From NCBI GenBank assembly GCA_010093605.1, contig MU004188.1:320341-384340 (forward strand): a stretch of 64,000 bases of DNA, in the 5' to 3' direction. Numbering within the stretch: position 1 is the first letter of the stretch; each line of letters opens with the position of its first letter. Both the position numbers and the translations under genes were made by a program. The DNA is from Lophium mytilinum (taxonomy: Eukaryota; Ascomycota; Dothideomycetes; Mytilinidiales; Mytilinidiaceae). Positions 55,330 to 64,000 of this stretch are shown piece after piece. The notes under the pieces are model-generated. The model saw only the letters and a list, made by a program, of their open reading frames with translations. It made no database searches and had not been told where the DNA came from.

Positions 55330-56043
55330 ATGCGATTTAGGTATACAGTGCTCGTTGCTACGAGTCCATTGCTGTTCAACGTCCAGGGACTTCCAACACC
55401 TGAAGCCGTCTCCAAAGTATGTATTCATTCGTACGCCGCCAAAACTCCTATACAACTTCTCCGGTTGCCGGCTTAGCATCAAACTCTATTATCGACGAAT
55501 ATCAGGCTAACCGTACGGAAGCGAGATCTAGTAGCACCCGTAGACAGCGGTATAATCGACCTCACACCACCCGACACGACTATGACCTGGGGCAAGAACA
55601 GGCGCGAAGCAGGTGCAAACCCCGACTTAGTCGTTCCAGTCAACGGCGGCGTGATCGGTCTAACGCCTCCCGACACGACTATCACCTGGGGAAAGGACAA
55701 GCGGGATCCGGATTCAGTCATTCCCCTTGACGGTGGCATCGTCGGCCTCACCCCGCCAGACACTACTGTCACTTGGGGAGACGACACTGTAACATCTACA
55801 ACGACAATTGGAAAAGAGAAGCGTGGTCCAGATCTGGTCGTGCCGATCGACGGAGGCATTGTTGGCCTCACTCCTCCAGACACAACCGTCACCTGGGGCG
55901 ACGACACCACCGGAGATGTTTCATCAACAACAGTCGTCGAGAACGAGAAACGGGATCCCCAAGACCCAGCTTTGAGCACACCATCTTCGACCATCACCTG
56001 GGCAAAGGGCAAGCGAGACCTCCCAATTCTCGCATTAGTCTAG
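55330..56043 (+). CDS. Secreted Kex2-processed repeat precursor
   Basis: Two exons, 55330-55416 and 55477-56043, 217 aa. Choosing acceptor CTTAG at 55476 keeps the frame. Residues 1-20 (MRFRYTVLVATSPLLFNVQG) form a signal peptide. Dibasic sites end at residues 45 (RKR), 72 (NRR), 105 (DKR), 145 (EKR), 188 (EKR) and 209 (GKR). Between them are four repeats of the core GxxxLTPPDTTxTWG and a fifth weaker one (STITW). Peptides after a dibasic site often begin with EA, DP or GP, as trimmed by Ste13-type dipeptidyl aminopeptidases. This is the layout of fungal Kex2-processed repeat proteins: pheromone precursors, repellents and ustiloxin-type RiPP precursors. No UstY-like tailoring gene lies beside it, and the core has no Cys or Tyr, so the product class is open. 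Confidence 0.8.
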
Positions 56044-56897
56044 AATAACGAGAAGGCGATCCTCATATCTCTCTTTAGTCCCGTCTCCCAGAGTCTCTCG
56101 TAATTTGTAGGAAGGCCCCATGGCTTCGGTGAACTTAGACTCTTGCTCCTTCATGAATGCCCCCGTTGTAGATTGTTACGGATTCTGTCATCAGATTTAG
56201 TATAGCTAGGTCATTTGGAAGGCGTGTTATTGCAAATCTGGTGGATTCTGTACGAGTCTATGATCTAGTGTTGAATGTGTTTGGAGCAACTCAGAATGTC
56301 CGATTGAGTGTTGTTAACTTCATACCCAGGGAATTATATATTCCAGTCTCTTTGCTCACAACAGTCACGTAATGAACATCCGCAAACCATCAGTGACTCC
56401 CCCTACCCCTATCTATCGCCATCTATATCCATAATGCCTCCGAAAACTCACCATTGCCTCCATAAAAGCACCCCCCTACAACCATACGCATCAAACCCAC
56501 CAGCCCATCTCCCTCACCGGTCCACGCCCCCTCTCCAAGCCCACCGACAAGGCAACCCGCACCAGCATCCACGCAATGCATGCGCCATCGCCTCATCGCC
56601 TTCTCCTCTAGACCGCTGCCTAGAACCCAGCCTCCGCGTTTAATATACCTAATCGATGCCCTCCTAATACGAAAGGCGGGGCCAGTCTTGGCCCATGCCC
56701 CTCCCTCGCCTGGCTACGTCACCGCGACGCGTGATGCGTATAAAGCGGCCACATCCAACTCCAACCACCACCATATAAGAACTCGCCAGCAAACACTTCC
56801 TAACCTCACACACCAAACCAACCATCCACCCACCACGACGATCCGAAAACTCCATTTTCCGCCAAAGATACACTTCCACACCACCCGTCCCGCAACC
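56044..56897. other. Intergenic, C-rich leader of I78 gene
   Basis: A 111-codon frame at 56308-56643 is C-rich and Pro/His-biased without domain features, probably untranslated leader. A TATAAAG word lies at 56739-56745, about 155 bp before the next ATG. Confidence 0.45.
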
Positions 56898-57320
56898 ATG
56901 CCACTCGTAGTGCCCGGTCTGCAGTCCAAAGACGGCGCTAGCAGCAGCGGCGACGACTGGATGAACAAGCTGATGGGGAAGAAGATTGGCGAGACGAGTG
57001 ATACGACTGTGCGTGCGCCCGTTAGTTTTGTTACATTTTCTGTTCCGCCTGCTCCGAGTTCCCCGCCCTCCTGCATACTGTTGAGATGGCGAGATAACGA
57101 GCTAACGCGTAGATGTGCAGACATTTGCTAAGCAGGAGCTGCCCAAGGAACACCGCGTGATCAAGGAGGGCGATATGGCAAGTATGGATTTCAAGCCGGA
57201 CCGGTATGCCTCCTTCCCCCCACCTTATCCTGCTATGATGGGCTGCGCTAATGCGGGTGTTGTAGGCTGAACATTCATACTGCGGAGGACGGTACGGTTA
57301 AGAAGGTTCAGTTCGGTTAG
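56898..57320 (+). CDS. Protease inhibitor I78 family protein
   Basis: Three exons: 56898-57008, 57121-57203 and 57266-57320, 82 aa. It reads MPLVVPGLQS, then DDWMNKLMGKKIGE, TFAKQELPKEHRVIKEGD and DFKPDRLNIHTAEDGTVKKV. The RxI motif followed by a PDRLNxHxxEDGxVxxV strand is characteristic of the I78 peptidase-inhibitor family. Fungal members are small, mostly lack a signal peptide as here, and are thought to inhibit serine proteases. Target unknown. Confidence 0.85.
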
Positions 57321-57713
57321 ATCGGCTCTGCTGGTACCCTTCGACTGCGATATTGGAGTTATGGGTATGACTGGGACAGGACGGGATAGGGAGGCGGAGG
57401 CCACTCTTATATAATACCCAGAACAATGTCATGATAATGAAATATGGTTATGAATGGATATTCGTGAGGCTGAGAATAGCAGTAACGATGGTATATTGTA
57501 ATGGTGATGTGTTGCGCACTAGCTATTCCCCTTCTTCCAGCTCCAATGACCGTAACATAAGAAGAATACATGGTTTAGAAGCGAAATAGAAAAACCCCCA
57601 AAGATCGACGGTCGCTTTATCCTTTTCCTCGCCCCAAACGCCTAACTCCCAACAAATCCTCCTCTTCCCCAAAGCTCCTAGTACCCAAACACCATGCCAT
57701 CAATCCCCAATCC
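57321..57713. other. Convergent 3' flanks
   Basis: Space between the convergent I78 and DUF3468 genes. Nothing recognised. Confidence 0.5.
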
Positions 57714-60008
57714 TCACCACCCCGTCGCAATCCCAGCAACCCCCTCATCAACCCTCCTCCGCTTCGCCCTCCCCTTCCCCATCTCCCTCTGCCCCTCCCT
57801 CTCCCCATCTCTATCCCCCACAACCTCCCCAAACCCGCTCCCAACCCTCTCCGTCACCCTCAGCAACCTCCTCAACGCCCCCACAACGGCGCCCCCGTGC
57901 TCAAACGCCATCACAATCGAGCAGCGCACCGTGAGCGCCGTGAGCCATTTCCGCGTCGCTTTCTGCTCTATGCTCTCTTGCGGCGTGGTGGGTCGAGCCG
58001 CCGCGCCACCAACGAGCCCGACCCAAAACAGGACGCCGGCGAGGTCGGACCACACGGTCTGGTGGGGTGTGCGGAGGATGGCGTGGTGGAGGGCGGTCAG
58101 GAGGGAGGCGTGGGCGGGCTGGGGTTCGCGTGGGGAATAGAGCGTTCCGAAGGGCGTCGAGGCAGTCGAGTGCACGGACGGTGTGGAGGGCGAGGGGAGC
58201 GGGAAGAAGAAGTCGTTGCCGGCGTAGGGGTACGCGACAGCCGGGGCAGACGTGGGCGTGTAGGCCGCTGTGGCTGCTGAGATGGCGGTAGTGGTCGTGG
58301 ATGCTGAGATGGTGAAGGGGGAGGTGTTGCCGCTGGCGCTGGTGCTGGCGCGCTTGCTCGCTTTGACAGCTTTGTGCCCGCGATCCTTTTTCAGGAGTTC
58401 TTCGGCGATGGTTACGGCCTCGGAGAGTTTGACGCGCTTGACGATGGCGGTCGCTTGGATGAGGGAGGCTATGCGGATGCTTTCGTAGATCATGTCGCCG
58501 AATTCTGGGTTGTGACCGCGTAGTTCGCTGGCGCTGGGGAGTTGGATAAACTTCTTTAGATATGCTTTCAGCGTCTCTTCTTTTCTCCGGCCTTCGGTGG
58601 TGGTCAGGCTGGAGGCTGTGTCGAGGTACAGATCCGTCATATTTCTCACGTCTTTTAAGAGTGAAAGTGTATGTGGCTTGCATAGGTCATTGACTTCCAA
58701 TGTCTCAAAATCCGGCCGTGGGCAGAAAAGCGGCGACTCTGGGATCTTCCTCCCTGAGACAATGTCGGGATATGACACACGCGAGCTGTATCGGAGGTAT
58801 AAAGTACTGGGCTGGGCTTCGCGGAGGATGGCGGACTGGAACGATATGCTTAATATGATGGTCGCAAGGGCGCCTTGCACACCCAAACGCTCGAGACCTC
58901 CTCGCTGCCGAACCATGGTCTCGATGCCTTTCTCGTGGAAAGCGAGCATGGCATTGTTGCCCGCGATGACCTCGCTATAGATGAGCTGGACAACAGCGAT
59001 GATGGTGGAGTCGTCAATGCGGGAGTTTGGGTTGAGGAGGCTGCGGTTGATAAGGTTGATCACTTCTTGACGGAGGGCTACACTCTCAACGCTCTCAGTG
59101 AGCCGGTAACGTGAGGCGTCTAGGTGGGCGGAGGCAATACACAGTGTGCTGAGGAAGGCATCTCGTCTATACGTGATGGCTGGTATCCAAATCTGGCCCA
59201 TTGCTTTGGTGCCAAATGCTCGACTGCCTGGGATCTTGTTAGCGCGTCTATAGTACTAGAAGAAAAGAGGAAACATGCAGTGAAACTTCAGTTGTTCTAC
59301 AGACACCCCGGGATGAGAACTCTGGAACATTCTCTTGAAGGGATCCACGGGTGTCCCAAGTGCCCGCTCTGGCGGCTCCAATACAAAGCTGCTCCGAGCA
59401 TGATTTGAGGGCCTCTGTGACGCAAAGATGAACGGATTGAGGTCGCTCTCAAGAAGACGGAGCTCCATGTCAAGTCCGTCATACGGGAGCCTATCATTTA
59501 CTCGAGCGGGTTGAATGAGGGGTTGATATTGTTGACACGCAGCAAGAGATTCAGGGATGGACAAGAGCATTTGGTTGCCCCATTGTCCAGGAGAAGGGGT
59601 CTGGATCGCGAGAGAGTTCGTCTCTTCTTCATGACTCGACGTGGGTCTTGTGGGCGAGTGCTCTGGTTTCGATGCTCCGTGGAAAAGCTTCAAGGCAAGC
59701 TCCGACGGCATCACATCTTCAACCTCATCGTCGCTCTCAGTCACTTGCGAGGCATTCGAGTCTTCACTGTGCAGTCTGGGCCGTCTCTGCTGCTGCTGCA
59801 CACGCAGCCCGCTCGCAGCGCTCATCCGCTTCCCTTTCTTCCTCAAGTGGTCGTTCATGGCCCAGGTACGGATCTTCTTCATAGCTCTGGGCTGCTTGAA
59901 ACCTATGGGATTGCTCGCAGTGATCCATAGCAGCGGCGAAGTATTCGTTGGCGATGCAGCTTTTACATTCCCGGCTCGTGGTTTCGGGCTGTCGGAGGCT
60001 GGTAGCAT
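57714..60008 (-). CDS. DUF3468 fungal transcription-factor-like protein
   Basis: About 753 aa in two exons, best joined as 60008-59257 and 59223-57714 across a 33-nt GT-AG interval. That is unusually short, so the boundary is uncertain. The N-terminus lacks a Zn2Cys6 cluster but has SPLLWITASNPIGFKQ and KKIRTWAMNDHLRKKGKR, a basic motif typical of the group of DUF3468 proteins without zinc finger. The body (AFGTKAMGQIWIPAITYRRDAFLSTLCIASAHLD, then IAVVQLIYSEVIAGN, EKGIETMVRQRGGLERLG) is the Fungal_trans_2 domain. The C-terminus is Ser/Thr/Ala-rich with a basic KGRAKRRR end. Probably a nuclear regulator; whether it binds DNA is unknown. Confidence 0.78.
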
Positions 60009-61147
60009 TCACAGTTAGAATTGTGAGAATTGTGGGCTAGAATAGCGCGAATGGCAGAGCGGAGGAAACGAGCTGGGGGCGCACCCAATGAGCTCCACGA
60101 TTGCTGCGAGCCATCCGTCGAGGCGGGCGAGACGCGCATTGCCGCGCGCGCGTCGTCGGACACGGAGTAGGGAGCAAGGCTCGCGGCGATGGTTGGGGCC
60201 ATGTTTGCGGAGGTGTGGAGGGGGATGGGGAGTGGCCAGCTGAAGGGGAGGGTCATGGTCGGAAAATATAATCTGGGGCTGGCATATGCCTTATGAGTGA
60301 GACGGCAGCGGCTGGCGGCAAGGTTGGTGGGCGATGGGGCGTCTGCTGGCTCGATCTCCAGGGTGCTTCCTACATATAAAGGGCAGCGAGGCCGATTAAC
60401 GACGACACGGCGTGGGAGGCCGCCGTCATGGTGCTGTACTACCGCGTCAACTCAGGGTGCAGTTGCATGAGGCGTTGAGGCGCTGAGGCATCGAGGGCGG
60501 AGCTCGACAGCTTGACGCAATGCAGCAGTGGTGGGAGCCCGTATCATTGGAACGCGCCCTGCATGCCACGGCCGATTGCACTGCACTGCCTGCGCCATCC
60601 CTGGCCCTCGAGAAAGAAAGAGAGCAGCAAAGCAGTTCGCTGCCCGCTGCACACCGGCCGAGCTGTCAGGGATGCTGCATAATTACGCGGGGACACCAGC
60701 CCGATAGAAGGGCTCGACCATCTGGGCCTTGCACTGCGGACCATTCTCGTGAGGGCTTACCTGCAGCCACCGTCCCTACCGTCCGCTTACCGCATCTCTA
60801 GGGCCCGCACTGTGATTGCAAGTGCACCATGCGAGCTGAGGACCGTTCTGAATTGAGCCAGTTTGAAGCCGGCCGGTGACATGTGGACACGGAAAAAGTA
60901 GGACTCAGTGCTCCGCAGCCTCGGTCAGCAGTGTCTGTTATCTACACAACGAACCACTAGGTCGTAGTCATATTTTCGGAGATTATACACAGGGAGTAGA
61001 CTAAGCTCAGTTTAGAAGATTGGCAGATAGCTATATTCGAAAGCGGTGAATGCGTTGAAGTGTGACCAAGGTCCTATTTTCGAGTCGTCGCACCACTTTT
61101 TGCCTTTTTTCGTACGCCCAAGGCGATCAGCTGCCTCACAGCAGGCA
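60009..61147. other. 1.1 kb intergenic
   Basis: Upstream of the DUF3468 gene a 97-codon minus frame (59963-60256) overlaps its start and is probably leader sequence. The rest, up to the RIC1 stop, holds only short competing frames. Confidence 0.45.
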
Positions 61148-64000
61148 TCAATTGTATTCACCATCGCGCGCGTGTGCGCCCGGACTGCCGTGCTCGCTAC
61201 TTGGGCTGCGGCTGGTGCTGCGACTCGATCCACGGCCCGAGAAATCAATGCCCATGCCCACTGCCGTGCCATTGCGACGCCGACTTGGCACGCTCAAACG
61301 CATCTGGTCGAACATGAAGCTATGCTCCCCACTGCCCGGTTCCCCGTTCTCTCCTGTCGGAGACCGCAGCTCAACCAGCTCCAGTGCTTCGCGCAGGGTG
61401 CCACCAGACTCGTCGAGCGCCATCAGGAAACGTGCCAGCTCTTTGCACAAGTCCCAGTCCTGCTCCTGCTTCGCGCGTTGCAATAGACGCACTAGTTGCT
61501 GTGAGCTCGTGCTGAGCTCTTCGAACGTGTGCAAGACAAGCAAATAGCCACCCGCCGTCTTCAAAGAGTCCTTCTGAAGTGACTCTTCAAAAAGCTCCTG
61601 TGGCGGTGGCAAGTACGAAAACAGCGTCCGCCACGAGCGCACTTCTGTCTTGCGCGTACACTGCACCACAATATCAAGATACTGCGGGAACGAAGAGAGA
61701 AAAGAGAGCACACTCGGCAGCAAGGCCTGCTCGGGAGGGGGCGACGTGTCCACCTCTTCATCCAGAACATCATGCAGTAAGATCTCCAGGGCATGGGCAA
61801 AGTATTGCAGGTGCTGGTAGTGCTGCGATAAGTGTAGGGCTGCTGGTGAGTTGTATTGCCCGAGGTGGTGCCGAAGGAGGGCGGGCAGAAAGAGGTGCGT
61901 CTGCGATCAGGTCAGCAATGCCTCTACACAACATGATTGGTCGGTACCCACCCGAGCTACAAAGCGCATATACCCAAAGCTGACGTCCCTCCGCTGGACC
62001 AGCTCCGATTCGACTCCAAACAAGATGCCCTTGTTTATTAATGCCGACAGGGGGTAGAAGTCCACCGGGATCTTGACCGTTGACGGCAGATCTCGGCCCA
62101 GCTCAACTGACGCAGACGACAGCACGTCTAGCATATCGATCCACACGCGAACATCGCTCCCGTCGAACAGCCACAACGAATCTCGCAGATCGTGGCCGTG
62201 CACCCCGTTCATGACCAGCCCTGCAGACGGGCTTGGCGGCAGCGAGTCGTCCTGCGCCTCGAGGTTGAACGAGGGGTTGTCGCGCATGAGGACGTAGTAC
62301 TCGACGTTGTGCGCGATGATCCGCATCTCGTACTTCAGCTCCCCCGCTTCTGACGTTGCGGGCTGCAGTAGCACTAGCTTACCATCGAGCAGAAACAGAA
62401 TTGAAGCAACAGCCACATCTTGCGAAGGGTCACCGTTGTCTGCAAACGTCAGCATGTCATTGTGTGTGGCGAAGTGTGTGATCGTACGTAGCTGCTCCTC
62501 AGGTAGTATCCAGCTCAAGGCGCGCACTCGTGCCGGCGACCGGATAACGCCATTCAACGTGATTTGCCCGACCTGCACCAGCTTGACCGCTGCATTTGCA
62601 ACGCTTATAATGTAGTGATAGAGCACGTTGTCGTGTGTATAGACGAGAAGGGAATCTTCTCCCGAGGGCACCATGAGAACAATTGGGTCTGGGAGATGTT
62701 CTACATGCATTACATGATTAGTGTCTAGTGATAGCTCGCGGGAATAAATCCGAATCTGTTCTCGAGCATTAGCTTTGGTGAGACGGAGGAATGGAATCGA
62801 TGCTTACTTCATGGGAATCGCTGGACTCGATGGCGGCGATGAGCACGTGCTGGTACCAGCACATGCCCCCGCGCACCGTAAACTCATTCTCCATCAAGGG
62901 GTCCTCAAATGTTTTCCAGCGCCCGCTGTTGACGCTGTAGTGCGCCAGGCCCCGCCTGCCTGCAACTGCCACATATCTGCCGTCAGATGAGATGACAGCG
63001 CTTCTGATTGGCCATTGGTCAATCAGGTAGTGTGCTGGAATCTGGACATGATGCCAGAGTGAGACCTCTGCAGAGATTGTCGTCAGGTCGGGTAAGTCAT
63101 ATCCCCGGTAGATCATGAAGCCAGCGTTGGTCTGCATGAGCGATCGAGAGACATTGGCGGACGAGAAGCAGCCAGTGATTGCATTGCGAGCCATTTCGAG
63201 CAACCAAATTCGATTGTCCCCTTTCCCGAGGAGGACAATTTCTGACCCGCCGCCAATCCAGAACCCATCTTGAACTCCAAGCAACCAACCCTCCTCGTTG
63301 GCTTCGGAAAGAGAGCGGTCTGCGGCAAAGCTGCTAGCCCCTGGCTTGCCATATACACTCCACATCATCCAGCCGTTCTCATATCCGGCAAAGAGACAGT
63401 ATCCGTCAGGAGAGTAGCAGAGGATATTGAGCGTTCCGTGTGAACTTGAACTAGGTCGAAGCTTGTGGGACAAAGGAATATTTCCCGTGTAGTCCCGAGC
63501 CGTGTACACGTATATATCACCATTTGCACACCCGACTGCGAGAAGGGAGAACCGCGCGTTAATGGCAGCCTTGGTACCATGATCATCTTCGCCTATCGGA
63601 GAGTGGAATGCGTAACCGCGGAATAGGTTTTGTGCCTTGGGATCCTGCGATCGATCCCTTGCAAGTCTTTGCACCGCAAACCCCTTCCCATCCCCAGTTA
63701 TCCAGGCGGACAGATTCATTGGCCGGTCATACACCATCTCAGCAATCGTGGCCTTCTTGCCCAACCATGACATCCGGCTCAAGAGTTCAGTGCTGGTCTG
63801 GCTCCCCGTGTTGTCCGGGGCCCATCGTATGCACTGTATAGCTGCGGGCTTCTCCGTTGCCACTATCAGCTCATCGTCCAGAGCAAGGGCTCTGGCTATC
63901 CCGGCATCAACTCTTATGACCATGCGGAACCGCAGGCTAATTTCTCTGACGCCGCTGCCCTCGCCCGGGCCCGCATTTGCATCGTTAGCGCGGTGTGTCC
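61148..64000 (-). CDS. RIC1: RIC1-like Ypt6/Rab6 exchange-factor subunit (5' partial)
   Basis: Three exons seen: from the window edge (64000) to 62808, then 62755-61952 and 61900-61148; the start lies beyond the right edge. About 917 residues are visible. With Rgp1 it activates the Golgi Rab Ypt6 for retrograde transport. The visible N-terminal part is WD40-like (VREISLRFRMVIRVDAGIA, AIQCIRWAPD, LAVGCANGDIYVYTARD, LNILCYSPDGYCLFAGYENGW). Past the second splice come the RIC1-domain segments HLFLPALLRHHLGQYNSPAA and HYQHLQYFAHALEILLHDVLD. The C-terminus is Ser/Arg-rich. The first visible Met is not a start, because the frame continues upstream with family-like residues. Confidence 0.92.

Noticed and set aside
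55479-56012. 177-codon minus frame over the peptide precursor
   Set aside because: It is the mirror of the repeat units; the plus frame has signal peptide, dibasic sites and a coherent intron.
57901-58683. 260-codon Arg/His/Pro-rich minus frame
   Set aside because: It is a shadow of the DUF3468 exon in a GC-rich stretch; the composition is typical of an off-frame reading.
1-64000. Retroelements, DNA transposons, CRISPR, rRNA genes
   Set aside because: I looked for reverse transcriptase, integrase and transposase motifs, paired terminal repeats and regular short spaced repeats, and saw none I could support.

Overview
The window is eukaryotic nuclear DNA from a filamentous ascomycete (Pezizomycotina, plausibly a Dothideomycete; the class is inference). 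The grounds are short GT-AG introns, mostly about 45-120 nt, inside compact genes about 1 kb apart. Several families are also fungal: an RGS-LOV blue-light protein, a Nud1/Cdc11 septation scaffold, an UNC-45/She4 myosin chaperone, a DUF3468 regulator, a 2EXR protein and a Kex2-processed repeat protein. I recognise no bacterial operon, CRISPR array, rRNA gene or retroelement.

Layout. 0-2.4 kb: gene-poor, with a tandem array of four tRNA-like cassettes on the minus strand. Their ends are near-identical and their centres unrelated. 2.4-11 kb: RGS-LOV photoreceptor, a small hypothetical protein, APS kinase, a MAPEG membrane protein. 10.8-12 kb: a 2EXR protein. 12-14 kb: no supported gene. 14-20 kb: elongin C and a mitochondrial-type 3-oxoacyl reductase sharing a 205 bp promoter, the SUMO E1 subunit Uba2, and the queuosine-salvage enzyme Qng1. 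20-21.2 kb: a degenerate tandem repeat related to one near 6 kb. 21.3-27.7 kb: an HRI/IfkB-like eIF2-alpha kinase, a conserved unknown, an amino-acid permease. 28-33 kb: sparse, with one six-exon C2H2 factor. 33-51 kb: four very large genes (UCS chaperone, Nud1/Cdc11 scaffold, a disordered basic protein, Kcs1 inositol hexakisphosphate kinase). 52-60 kb: small accessory genes, namely a flavin-binding PNPOx-like gene with an apparent frameshift, an ASCH/PUA protein, a secreted repeat precursor with six dibasic sites, an I78 protease inhibitor and a DUF3468 regulator. 61-64 kb: the 3' part of RIC1, running off the right edge.

Genes are not grouped by pathway. Most are housekeeping loci. Some share themes: nutrient and stress signalling (eIF2-alpha kinase, amino-acid permease, Kcs1, APS kinase) and cell division and polarity (Nud1/Cdc11, She4/UNC-45, Ric1). 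The two least ordinary objects are the tRNA-like cassette array at 1.34-2.01 kb and the Kex2-type repeat precursor at 55.33-56.04 kb.

Exon boundaries were derived by hand from splice motifs, reading-frame continuity and remembered family sequence. No alignment or database search was possible.
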